A DNA stretch of 9,621 nucleotides from Sedimentisphaerales bacterium (GCA_016933985.1 JAFGTU010000122.1:1-9621); one strand, 5' to 3'; counted from the first letter of the stretch, positions 1 through 6,056 are shown. Made by a program: numbers and translations. Notes: generated from the letters alone by a model not told the origin.

Positions 1-2
1 GC

Positions 3-938
3 CGAGCCGAGCGGATGCTGAGTGGCAATCGCTTCCTCGGAGCGTTGGGCAGTATCTTCGGGCCGATGGCGAATTTTTTCATGAAGCTTGGCGCGTTCAA
101 ATGGCTGCTCGATAAATTGGCTGGGATAGACAGGCAAAGGCAGATGCCGGCTTTCTCGCGCGGGTCGTTTCTCAAGGCCGGTCGTCGATACCTGGCCGCT
201 TGCGAGCCGATAGCCGAGCCGATCGATAAGGTTGCGTATTTCGTCGATACGTACGCCAACTATAACGACCATGAATTGGGATTTGCCGTAGTCGATGTCC
301 TCCGGGCTAACGGTATCGAGGTAATATTACCCAAGCAGTTGCCCGCGCCTCTCCCGGCGATTACATACGGTGACGTCAAGAGAGCCAAGAAGGACCTTGC
401 CTACAGCGTCAAACACTTGGCCAAGGCTGTGCGGAACGGGCACAAGATAGTTTGCTCCGAGCCCAGCGCCGCGCTTTGTCTGAAGGATGAGCTGAAGCGT
501 TACGTCGCCGGGCCCGATGCGGAGCTGGTTGCCGAGAACACCTTAGAATTGATGAGCTACCTGGCGGATCTGCACAAGCAGGGTAAGCTGAATTCGCCCG
601 CGAAGAATATATCAGAGAAATTCGTTTATCATCTTCCGTGCCATTTGTGCGTAGCCGGTCAGGAGGGGGCAAGCATCAGGCTCATAGAAGAGCTTTGCAA
701 AGCCGAGGTCATCGACCTTAAGGCCGGCTGCTGTGGGCTGGCCGGGACGTATGGAATGCAGAAGAAGAACTACGAGCTCGCCGGGAGAATCGCTGGTAGA
801 TTAAAAGCCGCCCTCGAATCATCGCCCACCAAAAACGTTCTGACAGAATGCGCCGCTTGCGGAATGCAGATCCGGCACATAAGCGATTGCACGGTGAGGC
901 ATCCGATCAAGGTATTGGCCGATGCCTACAGGGAATAA
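3..938 (+). CDS. GlpC-like Fe-S oxidoreductase subunit, C-terminal half (5' end outside window)
   Basis: The frame is open to the left edge with no stop, so the gene starts before the window; the ATG at 15 lies inside the protein. The visible 311 residues match the heterodisulfide-reductase-like (CCG) half of GlpC-type proteins, which in many bacteria is fused to an FAD-binding dehydrogenase domain that oxidises 2-hydroxyacids or glycerol-3-phosphate. Counting from the ATG at 15, visible landmarks are VDTYANYNDHELG (78-89), HLPCH (206-210), the CCG motif in AGCCGLAGTYG (237-247) and ECAACGMQ (278-285). The first CCG motif, expected near 107-116 after VILPKQ, is replaced by LPAPLPAI without cysteine. 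From family knowledge it passes electrons from a flavin site towards the quinone pool or another acceptor. The family is clear; the substrate cannot be read here. Confidence 0.85.
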   Translation, partial: RAERMLSGNRFLGALGSIFGPMANFFMKLGAFKWLLDKLAGIDRQRQMPAFSRGSFLKAGRRYLAACEPIAEPIDKVAYFVDTYANYNDHELGFAVVDVLRANGIEVILPKQLPAPLPAITYGDVKRAKKDLAYSVKHLAKAVRNGHKIVCSEPSAALCLKDELKRYVAGPDAELVAENTLELMSYLADLHKQGKLNSPAKNISEKFVYHLPCHLCVAGQEGASIRLIEELCKAEVIDLKAGCCGLAGTYGMQKKNYELAGRIAGRLKAALESSPTKNVLTECAACGMQIRHISDCTVRHPIKVLADAYRE

Positions 939-976
939 CGTCGATTATACGGATTGTTACGCCGGGGAGGCCGAAG

Positions 977-1009
977 GCCGATTGTGCCAATCTCGGCTGC
1001 CCACGGCAG
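977..1009. terminator. Two small hairpins between convergent genes (weak terminator candidate)
   Basis: Downstream of the GlpC-like gene, 977-997 can fold as GCC+GATTG / CAATC+GGC with a 3-base loop and a 2-base bulge. 997-1009 folds as CTGCC-CAC-GGCAG. No T-tract follows on either strand, so intrinsic termination is only possible. The site lies between a plus-strand gene ending at 938 and a minus-strand gene ending at 1039, where a bidirectional terminator would be expected. Confidence 0.3.
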
Positions 1010-1038
1010 GAATCCTCAGGTAAGCAAGATGATCTGTC

Positions 1039-1230
1039 CTAACCGACCTTGCCGTCACTATCAATATCGCGTTCGAGTATTTGCTCCAGCTTCTTGACCA
1101 GCTCGCGAATTGTGTTCTGAGTGGCGGCAAGCCGGCCCTCAAGGTCTTGGACGCGGTCCTCAACTGAATCTGACTTTCGCTTTTGACCGTACATCAAGCC
1201 GGTCTGCACAACTTCCCATAGAATACCCAT
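1039..1230 (-). CDS. Small coiled-coil protein with C-terminal DxDxDG calcium-loop-like end
   Basis: This is a 63-residue protein. GGAGG lies 6 bases before the ATG (plus-strand 1237-1241), so the start is well supported. Residues 1-14 (MGILWEVVQTGLMY) are hydrophobic. Residues 20-54 are charged with heptad-like spacing (VEDRVQDLEGRL, IRELVKKLEQIL), suggesting a helical coiled coil. The chain ends in DIDSDGKVG (55-63), the start of an EF-hand or dockerin-type calcium loop (D-x-D-x-D-G), without a following helix. There is no signal peptide. I believe similar short proteins occur in other planctomycetes, but I cannot name a family or function. It converges on the GlpC-like gene and appears to be a single-gene unit. 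Confidence 0.72.
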   Translation of the reverse strand: MGILWEVVQTGLMYGQKRKSDSVEDRVQDLEGRLAATQNTIRELVKKLEQILERDIDSDGKVG

Positions 1231-1479
1231 TTTTGGCCTCCAATCATTGCCGTAGTCTCAAACGAACATCGCTCCATCTTATCGCCAGATTGTTCGAGAC
1301 GCAAACAGTAACCGGCCTTGAGAATAGTAAAAGGCTGCGAACGCACGAGTGCCGGGCCATGATTTATGAGTGGCCTGAGGTTAAGGTGCTTTTGGAATCT
1401 GCCGATGGGGTAAGTATGGGCGTGGAAGCGTACTTAGCCTGTGCTGTAGCGACAATTCGGCTTTGGATCAGGAGCAGTG

Positions 1480-1605
1480 ATGATTCGGATTGCATACAAC
1501 AAGATCATGATTAGGAAAGAAGAGTTCTGGCTTGGCTGTCTAACCCTGGCCCTCGCGACAGTCTTCATTGTTCTGCTTTGGAACGTGGGTGCATATCTAA
1601 TCTAA
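1480..1605 (+). CDS. Possible 41-residue single-span membrane protein
   Basis: The ORF starts MIRIAYNKIMIRKEEF, with several positive charges, followed by a hydrophobic stretch of about 25 residues (FWLGCLTLALATVFIVLLW) and a short end, VGAYLI. This fits an inner-membrane helix with the N-terminus in the cytoplasm. GGAG at 1471-1474 lies 5 bases before the ATG, a good ribosome site. It overlaps the end of another open frame (1359-1514, 51 residues from its last ATG), which has no ribosome site and which I consider less likely. No promoter was recognised in the 250 bases upstream. Function unknown; the TM helix plus ribosome site are the only support. Confidence 0.45.
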   Translation: MIRIAYNKIMIRKEEFWLGCLTLALATVFIVLLWNVGAYLI

Positions 1606-1620
1606 GCTTAGCTAACTCGA

Positions 1621-1725
1621 ATGGCCAAACTCAGTCCGCAGGGTTCCGATGTCGGGCCGGATAGAGATCGGCGATTCTCCGTGAAGAGTCCAAAAGACCG
1701 CCGGTACAAAGTGGCCGTCAGATAG
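1621..1725 (+). CDS. Doubtful 34-residue basic ORF
   Basis: An ATG-started frame of 34 codons encodes a basic peptide (MAKLSPQGSDVGPDRDRR, then FSVKSPKDRRYKVAVR). It starts 15 bases after the preceding small membrane ORF. The residue mix is protein-like, but there is no ribosome site and I know no relative. It could be a gene remnant or chance. It is listed because the stretch 1231-1753 otherwise holds no assigned gene. Confidence 0.18.
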   Translation: MAKLSPQGSDVGPDRDRRFSVKSPKDRRYKVAVR

Positions 1726-1753
1726 GTTTGGAGAGACTGTGTGGGGAGGTACA

Positions 1754-1790
1754 AGAAAAAAGGGCCGCGAGTTATGTACTTGCGGCCCTT
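1754..1790 (-). terminator. Rho-independent terminator of the 409-residue secreted protein gene
   Basis: Read on the minus strand, a 9-bp perfect stem AAGGGCCGC / GCGGCCCTT (plus-strand 1782-1790 and 1760-1768) with a 13-base loop is followed by TTTTTTCTTG. It lies 25 bases after the stop codon at 1816. This is a textbook intrinsic terminator. Confidence 0.9.
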
Positions 1791-1815
1791 ACTTCTATAA
1801 GAGTGTCTCTACTTA

Positions 1816-3045
1816 CTAAGGGAGGGCGAGTTCCGCAAAATCGTAGCTGATTACTACACGTCCTTTGAGCTTCGTATCTAAGCCAAAGCCCGTGAATATC
1901 TCATACTGAATAGGGAAACAGCCAAAGTAGTTCATCCGACTTGTCTCGTTGAACGGATCGCCTACTTCGGCGCCTTCAATTATGCTCGTGGGAGATATGG
2001 CAAGACTTCCGAATTTAACGGTTTCCTTGACCCACGGCCATATTCCTTGACCTTCAGCGAAATCGTAGGTGAGTGTCACGGTTCGGTTCGGATCATCCAC
2101 CTCGACTTGAGGGAAGAAATCCTCCACGCCACCGATTTCGACGCGCTTGTCCGTTGCCGGATTGAAGGATATGGCGTCGCCCCAACCGGAGATGGCGCCG
2201 GAAGGTGCAGCTTCTTCACTATACAACAATGTGTCTGGCAAAGCGTTAATGACAAAGGTAAAGCGAGTTCGCCCATCGACACTTGGCTGATAGCTTTCAG
2301 GAGCGAGTTCATAGAAGTTCCATCGAAAAACCTCAGTACCAAGCAAGTTTCGGACGATAAGAGAAGCGGATGTTCTCGTAGCCATACCTGCGGAGTAATT
2401 GTCAAAGTAAGTCTTCAGCTCTTCTGCATCCGCACCTGAGGTCTCAATGATAAGGGGATGTTCCATAGACAAACCAGGGGTGTCAGCGTGGCTGCCATAT
2501 GCGTCGAAGCCTTCGATACGCTCTGTATCGTATCCGGGGCCATGAATAAACACCACCCGCTCGCCCAATGAAATGCCGTATATCTCAACGTCTGCTAAAT
2601 TGTTGATTATGTCAGGAAATCGCAGAGTGTATCCATCGCCCAGCAAACCGGTGATCTTTGAGACTTGAATTGACTCGATCTCCAAATCTCCGGAAATACT
2701 CCCACCGACAATCAGATCGCCCGTGACCTCAACGTTTCCGGCGAAGTATCCCGCATATCCGTCGCCCCCGTTCGCCGCTGAGATCGTTGGCTCGGGACCG
2801 GTATGCACAAGCTCCACAGGTACCTCCAAAACGCCGGGCTCACCCTGTGGTCCCGGCTCGCCCTGCGGTCCTGGTATCAGTTCAATCGTCCTGATCTGCT
2901 GCTGCAGATCCAACAATGCCTGCCAAATCTTCTGGAATGGCAATCCCCAGTCCCCTTCAGGTACTGTCACATCCGACGTGGCCACCGTAGCACAAGCCAG
3001 AACCAATACCATTAGAGTCAATTTAGCAATCGTTCGTCTTACCAT
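1816..3045 (-). CDS. Secreted protein with collagen-like segment and two tail-tube-like modules
   Basis: This is a 409-residue protein; AAAGGAG lies 6 bases before the ATG (plus-strand 3052-3058). Residues 1-24 form a signal peptide (basic MVRRTIAK, hydrophobic LTLMVLVLACAT). Residues 33-55 look like a short oligomerising helix (WQALLDLQQQIRTIEL). Residues 59-70 are four collagen-like triplets (GPQGEPGPQGEP). Residues 92-120 are rich in Gly and beta (GGDGYAGYFAGNVEVTGDL). The remainder has two blocks sharing an order of motifs: ELKTYFDNYSAG ... FRWNFYELAPESY (209-252) and IWPWVKETV ... SRMNYFGCFPIQY (335-381). Both resemble the T4 gp19-type phage tail tube pattern (L-W-x-W helix, then R-W-N-F-x4-P-x-x-Y). 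The signal peptide and collagen triplets are seen directly; the tail-tube resemblance is inferred from remembered family patterns. No C-terminal anchor is visible. The gene is transcribed alone, ending at a strong terminator. Confidence 0.85.
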   Translation of the reverse strand: MVRRTIAKLTLMVLVLACATVATSDVTVPEGDWGLPFQKIWQALLDLQQQIRTIELIPGPQGEPGPQGEPGVLEVPVELVHTGPEPTISAANGGDGYAGYFAGNVEVTGDLIVGGSISGDLEIESIQVSKITGLLGDGYTLRFPDIINNLADVEIYGISLGERVVFIHGPGYDTERIEGFDAYGSHADTPGLSMEHPLIIETSGADAEELKTYFDNYSAGMATRTSASLIVRNLLGTEVFRWNFYELAPESYQPSVDGRTRFTFVINALPDTLLYSEEAAPSGAISGWGDAISFNPATDKRVEIGGVEDFFPQVEVDDPNRTVTLTYDFAEGQGIWPWVKETVKFGSLAISPTSIIEGAEVGDPFNETSRMNYFGCFPIQYEIFTGFGLDTKLKGRVVISYDFAELALP

Positions 3046-3060
3046 CTGCTGCTCCTTTCT

Positions 3061-3076
3061 TTGACCCGTGGGTCAA
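3061..3076 (-). promoter_or_regulatory. Perfect 16-bp palindrome just upstream of the ribosome site
   Basis: TTGACCC-GT-GGGTCAA is a perfect inverted repeat with a 2-base centre. It ends 2 bases before the AAAGGAG ribosome site and 15 bases before the ATG of the 409-residue protein. It may be an operator for a dimeric repressor, or an mRNA hairpin next to the ribosome site. No clear sigma-70 promoter was found in the 140 bases upstream of it. Confidence 0.45.
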
Positions 3077-3282
3077 TACACATTTGCGTCTGTGGCCGAC
3101 TATGTACGTGCCAAACAGACAATTAAGATTTGCGACTTGTGCCCTTCTCCAGACGAAATGCACACGATTAAAGACCAAGGATTGATGTTTCCGGGGGCGG
3201 TTTTCGAGGGGACAATGAGGTGACCGGCCGATGCGCCGGTTGTACAAAATCAAACCTGCTACCGGCGATAAAGGGCGCTACT

Positions 3283-4113
3283 TCACAGTGCTCTGCGTCT
3301 TCTCAACCAGCCGACAAGCCCTGCGCCGATGCCGCCAAGCAGGATAGCTCCGGGGGCTGGTATAATAGACAACTCAAATTCGGATTCAATGGCCCATTCC
3401 TCAAATCCGTCATTGTTCGGGATATCGCCGCCTTCTCCAAAAAGTGCGTACAGATAGACGTACTCTCCGGCGTGCCCGTCGAAAAGGCTCTTGGGGATGT
3501 AAACAGCCATGTTGGCTTGGCCGGAGCCGGTGTCAAGCTTGCCATTGACTATAACCCGCCAATCCGCAAGGCCGTCCATTTCGTAGATTGGGTCCGCGAA
3601 GATAGTCGAAAAACTCGACTCATTCGGATTATCACGGAGGGCGATTATGAGCTGATCCAACGACAAATTCCAGTCGGCATCATCGTCGTCATTTCCTATT
3701 GCGCCTTTCTGGTTAATGTCCAAGAGGAACTCGTAGTAGAGGCCCGTTGTCACTATCGAGCTCCTCAAGGGCGAAACATCAAAATCATAATATGGAACGG
3801 CGATTAGAGGCAGTTGCCGAGTGTGCTGCGGAGAGTTGTTCATGGCAAAACCGGCCTCGAACGGCCTCGCATCGGTGTTGTAAGCCTGGAGTGTAGCCTG
3901 GTCTTTGTCGTCGTCATGGCCGAACTTCAAGAACGTCTGGAAGACTCCGGTTCCGCTGGACCTTAAATCCGCAGTCTGAAAGAGAGCCCCATTAATCAGC
4001 CCTTCGGAACCCAGCGATGTGAGGTCCAAAATGTTGGTAGGCACAGCCTGGGCGCACGGTAGAGCCACAGTCAACAGCGCGAGGAACAAAGAAATGCTTA
4101 GTATGACTTTCAT
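3283..4113 (-). CDS. Secreted PEP-CTERM-type protein (exosortase substrate)
   Basis: This is a 276-residue protein; AAGGAGG is 7 bases before the ATG. Residues 1-23 are a signal peptide (MKVILSISLFLALLTVALPC, AQA cleavage). The mature part is acidic, with DDDKD (68-72) and DDDDAD (142-147), then MAVYIPKSLF (202-211), YVYLYALFGEGG (218-229) and NDGFEEWA (234-241), motifs I associate with secreted PEP-CTERM proteins. Residues 251-276 are the three-part sorting tail: IPAPGA, a hydrophobic span LLGGIGAGLVGWL, then RRRRAL. By family knowledge such tails are recognised in the membrane by an exosortase and linked to the cell surface or exopolysaccharide. The motif here is PAPG rather than PEP, so a lineage-specific exosortase is implied; none is in the window. 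The ligand or role of the mature domain is unknown. A long open frame on the opposite strand (3220-3807) is a shadow. Confidence 0.88.
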   Translation of the reverse strand: MKVILSISLFLALLTVALPCAQAVPTNILDLTSLGSEGLINGALFQTADLRSSGTGVFQTFLKFGHDDDKDQATLQAYNTDARPFEAGFAMNNSPQHTRQLPLIAVPYYDFDVSPLRSSIVTTGLYYEFLLDINQKGAIGNDDDDADWNLSLDQLIIALRDNPNESSFSTIFADPIYEMDGLADWRVIVNGKLDTGSGQANMAVYIPKSLFDGHAGEYVYLYALFGEGGDIPNNDGFEEWAIESEFELSIIPAPGAILLGGIGAGLVGWLRRRRAL

Positions 4114-4208
4114 AATCCAACCTCCTTGTCATTCATACAACCACCCATCAAATCCATTTGGACAGGCTCGCCGTTAACCAGCGACCTAACGTCTAATACG
4201 TTGGGGCG

Positions 4209-4254
4209 ATTTCAGCATGTTTACCGCCGCCGGTCAAGAAAAAAATGCTGAAAT
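4209..4254 (-). promoter_or_regulatory. Candidate promoter overlapped by a 10-bp inverted repeat
   Basis: On the minus strand TTGACC (plus 4232-4237) is followed after 17 bases by TGAAAT (4209-4214), about 95 bases before the start of the PEP-CTERM-type gene at 4113. Perfect 10-bp arms ATTTCAGCAT (4209-4218) and ATGCTGAAAT (4245-4254) flank this promoter, one covering the -10. A regulator bound to both arms would control it. The -10 matches consensus at only 4 of 6 positions, so the promoter call is tentative; the inverted repeat is certain. Confidence 0.4.
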
Positions 4255-4345
4255 TTGCAAAAAAGCGAAAATATTTCGTTTCTGTATCACTCTCTTGGAA
4301 AAATCTGCACTTACCCTGTGTTTTGACCAAGTCAACGACAGTAAC

Positions 4346-4412
4346 CAGCGTTTTTGGGCAGAAAAGGGGTATCCGGCCGTGGGAATGTTGGCAGTAGGTC
4401 AGCGTTTTTGGG
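4346..4412. repeat. 13-bp direct repeat, 54 bp apart
   Basis: CAGCGTTTTTGGG occurs exactly at 4346-4358 and 4400-4412, each preceded by CAGTA a few bases upstream (4339 and 4392). The spacing of 54 bp is about five helical turns. Its role is unknown; it could be two binding sites or a short duplication remnant in the region downstream of parA. Confidence 0.5.
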
Positions 4413-4472
4413 TATTCGTGGCGGGGATGGCCAGATTTGCCGGCCAAGAATGAGCAGGGGTAAAACCGGGTT

Positions 4473-5423
4473 TCAAGTTGTCTCCCACGTTTTCTCGGCT
4501 ACCCCTTGTTGGCGAGGCCGATGCGTGGAAGTGCGGCCGGTCTGCAAATGATCATAAGTGCGTGCGGCCTCCCATCGAGGCGGATGGCGGCCTATGCTTT
4601 GCCTTTGTAAAGACGACAGACTTCTCCTGGCACGTTCCAGCATCGGTGTTTTGTCGATGCCGAAGCGAGTAAGGGCTTCGTCGGCCAAGGACCTGTAGTC
4701 CACAGCCGCTCTACTATCGGGGGCATAAGTGAAAATCGATTCTCCTGCGCTTGGGGCTTCAATTAACCTCACGTTAGAGTGTATGACCGTGTCAAAAACG
4801 AAATCTCCAAGGAGCTGTCGAATTTGCCACTGGATTTGTCTGCTGAGGACGGTCCTCTCTTCGACGAAAGTCAGAAGCACACCCAAAACCTCTACGGTAC
4901 AGGGGTGAAAGCGGTCCCTGAGAATGCGTACGGCGTGGAGCAACTGTTTCAAGCCTTCCAGCGGATAGTAGTGCACCTGAACAGGTGCGATAACGTCAGT
5001 GCTTGCGACAAGTGCGTTTATCGTCAATAGGGCCAATGCAGGAGGGCAATCGATGATACAAAAATCATATTTGTCAGCCACGGTTGTAAGCGCGCCGGCC
5101 AAGTGTAATTGGCAGCCGGGAGTGCCGGACAACGCCAGCCCGGCACTTGCAAGATAAATGTTGCACGGCGCCAAATCGAGCCGCTCGATGCTTGTACTTG
5201 TTACCACTGTGGAAAGCGGAACCTTCACGTTAGTAATCGCGTCATAGATTGTTCTGTCGAATGAGTCGGGATCAAGACCCAGTCCAATAGTGGCATTTGC
5301 TTGCGGATCGAGGTCTATCAGCAGGACGCGATATCCCAACGCTGCGAAAGCTGCTGAAGTGCTTATGGCAGTGGTTGTTTTGCCACACCCACCTTTATGA
5401 TTGACTATCGATATCGTTTTCAT
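4473..5423 (-). CDS. parA: ParA/Soj-family partition ATPase with unusual C-terminal tail
   Basis: This is a 316-residue protein. It has the deviant Walker A KGGCGKTT (10-17, including signature Lys10), Walker A' LLIDLDPQ (34-41) and Walker B FCIIDCPP (121-128). NALVASTDVIAPVQ (136-149), SNVRLIEAPSAGE (216-228) and YRSLADEAL (243-251) are also typical of planctomycete ParA. The ATPase binds DNA non-specifically as an ATP dimer and positions a ParB-bound locus or another cargo; no parB or parS site is seen here. Family members normally end near residue 255-265. Residues 262-316 are a long Arg/His/Thr-rich tail of unknown nature. The codon before the ATG is TGA, so the start cannot lie further upstream. 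There is no Shine-Dalgarno; a short open frame ending at the overlapping ATGA may couple translation. A near-consensus promoter lies about 170 bases upstream. Confidence 0.9.
   Translation of the reverse strand: MKTISIVNHKGGCGKTTTAISTSAAFAALGYRVLLIDLDPQANATIGLGLDPDSFDRTIYDAITNVKVPLSTVVTSTSIERLDLAPCNIYLASAGLALSGTPGCQLHLAGALTTVADKYDFCIIDCPPALALLTINALVASTDVIAPVQVHYYPLEGLKQLLHAVRILRDRFHPCTVEVLGVLLTFVEERTVLSRQIQWQIRQLLGDFVFDTVIHSNVRLIEAPSAGESIFTYAPDSRAAVDYRSLADEALTRFGIDKTPMLERARRSLSSLQRQSIGRHPPRWEAARTYDHLQTGRTSTHRPRQQGVAEKTWETT
4566..4592 (-). terminator. Hairpin inside the 3' end of parA
   Basis: On the minus strand GGCC-G-CCATC, a 6-base loop, then GATGG-GA-GGCC form a 9-bp bulged stem within the coding sequence of the odd parA tail. 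It starts at the last base of a TAG in the +1 frame (4592-4594). No T-tract follows. It could be an old terminator that the present frame reads through, or a chance fold. Confidence 0.25.
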
Positions 5424-5469
5424 TCAATCGGCACGGTGTCTTCAATAATCAGCAGCGACCCTGGCGGGA

Positions 5470-5580
5470 TCAGCAGAAACTTGGCGAGCGCACATTCTTC
5501 TGCCGTTCAACCGGCAACAACCGTATCTTGAGTGAGAAGAACTCCACTTCACAGGTGTGAGCCTTCCACCACACCTCCAT
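5470..5580 (-). CDS. Leader ORF of parA, 36 codons, apparently continuing in another frame
   Basis: The ATG at 5580 lies about 3-6 bases from the start expected for the 5592-5620 promoter, so the mRNA would be almost leaderless. The frame reads MEVWWKAHTCEVEF, then FSLKIRLLPVERQKNV, and stops with TGA at 5470-5472. Third codon positions are mostly G or C, as in coding DNA. From about 5497 the -1 frame looks equally protein-like (EECALAKFLLIPPG, SLLIIEDTVPIE) and ends in a TGA at 5420-5422 that overlaps the parA ATG by the ATGA arrangement; it has no ATG, GTG or TTG of its own. Either a small gene of about 52 residues has suffered a frameshift, or two short frames couple translation into parA. 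No homologue is known to me. Confidence 0.35.
   Translation of the reverse strand: MEVWWKAHTCEVEFFSLKIRLLPVERQKNVRSPSFC
5553..5576 (-). other. 7-bp hairpin in parA leader
   Basis: On the minus strand AGGTGTG / CACACCT (plus 5570-5576 and 5553-5559) with a 10-base loop begins 4 bases after the leader ATG. It could affect access to that start codon. It is a small fold and may be chance. Confidence 0.3.
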
Positions 5581-5591
5581 GTTACTCGTCT

Positions 5592-5620
5592 ATTATAACA
5601 TCTTCGCCGGGATGTTGCAA
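5592..5620 (-). promoter_or_regulatory. Sigma-70-type promoter for parA
   Basis: On the minus strand TTGCAA (plus 5615-5620), a 17-base spacer and a perfect TATAAT (plus 5592-5597). The expected start is near 5583-5586, giving a leader of about 160 bases before parA. This is the best promoter match in the window together with that at 5946. Confidence 0.8.
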
Positions 5621-5736
5621 GGAAAAAGTCCAAGCAAGATTTGGCAGCTTAGCAAGGGCGTAAAGCGTTGGCATTAACAGATTTAGGAATCGGAATAGAG
5701 TTGTTGTCATCGTCCGGCAGGTGCGGAGAAACAAAC

Positions 5737-5809
<73 letters not shown>

Positions 5810-5839
5810 GTTCAGGCACGCTGTGCGTGCAAAAAGGTA

Positions 5840-5868
5840 AGTTTACAGGAGGCATAAGCGTTTTGCAA
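5840..5868 (-). promoter_or_regulatory. Sigma-70-type promoter for tRNA-Lys
   Basis: On the minus strand TTGCAA (plus 5863-5868), 17 bases, then TAAACT (5840-5845). The -35 hexamer is the same as that of the parA promoter. Transcription would begin near 5833, giving a leader of about 24 bases holding the hairpin GCACGC-ACA-GCGTGC (plus 5816-5830), which RNase processing would remove. Confidence 0.6.
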
Positions 5869-5945
5869 GCGAATAAGGAGGGAAATTACGGCGGGGACGG
5901 TCCTATAACAAGACGCCCCCAAATGGTGATAGAGATTCTTCCACC

Positions 5946-5973
5946 TTGACCCGAACGTAATACTCCGTATAAT
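5946..5973 (+). promoter_or_regulatory. Sigma-70-type promoter for polysaccharide-export operon
   Basis: TTGACC (5946-5951), a 16-base spacer and a perfect TATAAT (5968-5973). The expected start is near 5980, leaving a leader of about 77 bases before the ATG at 6057. It is divergent from the tRNA-Lys promoter 78 bases away. Confidence 0.8.
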
Positions 5974-6056
5974 ACATACAAATTGCAGTATGCTGCCAAG
6001 CAAGCCGATATAACAGAGAAACGGAATCTCATTGTTTAGAAAAAAGGAGAATAGTA

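Larger units (their letters stand above)
4114..4472. other. 359-bp intergenic stretch, no convincing gene
   Basis: This lies between the parA stop and the start of the PEP-CTERM-type gene. It contains the ribosome site of the latter, a candidate promoter with an inverted repeat (4209-4254) and a 13-bp direct repeat (4346/4400). Open frames exist on both strands (78-84 codons) but lack ribosome sites. The minus one would start with TTG and encodes an odd Phe/His/Cys-rich chain. I see no tRNA or recognised RNA. Confidence 0.5.

Noticed and set aside
1110..1514. 134-codon plus-strand ORF
   Set aside because: First part is antisense to the 63-residue gene with its strong ribosome site; no ribosome site for any of its starts.
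3100..3125. Sigma-54-like TGGCAC on the minus strand (PEP-CTERM genes in some bacteria use sigma-54)
   Set aside because: The -12 part reads TAGT instead of TTGC, lacking the essential GC, and the downstream gene has no PEP-CTERM tail.
3223..3240. Hairpin ACCGGC/GCCGGT as terminator of the gene 3283-4113
   Set aside because: Only 6 bp, no T-tract on the minus strand, about 43 bases past the stop; too weak to call.
3220..3807. 195-codon plus-strand ORF
   Set aside because: Antisense shadow of the PEP-CTERM-type gene 3283-4113, which has a signal peptide, ribosome site and sorting tail.
4193..4447. 84-codon minus-strand ORF (TTG start) and its plus-strand counterpart 4217-4453
   Set aside because: No ribosome site, odd residue mix rich in Phe/His/Cys, overlap with each other and with promoter-like and repeat DNA.
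5442..5633. 63-codon minus-strand ORF upstream of parA
   Set aside because: Runs across the parA promoter and has a Cys/Arg-rich composition typical of an out-of-frame translation.
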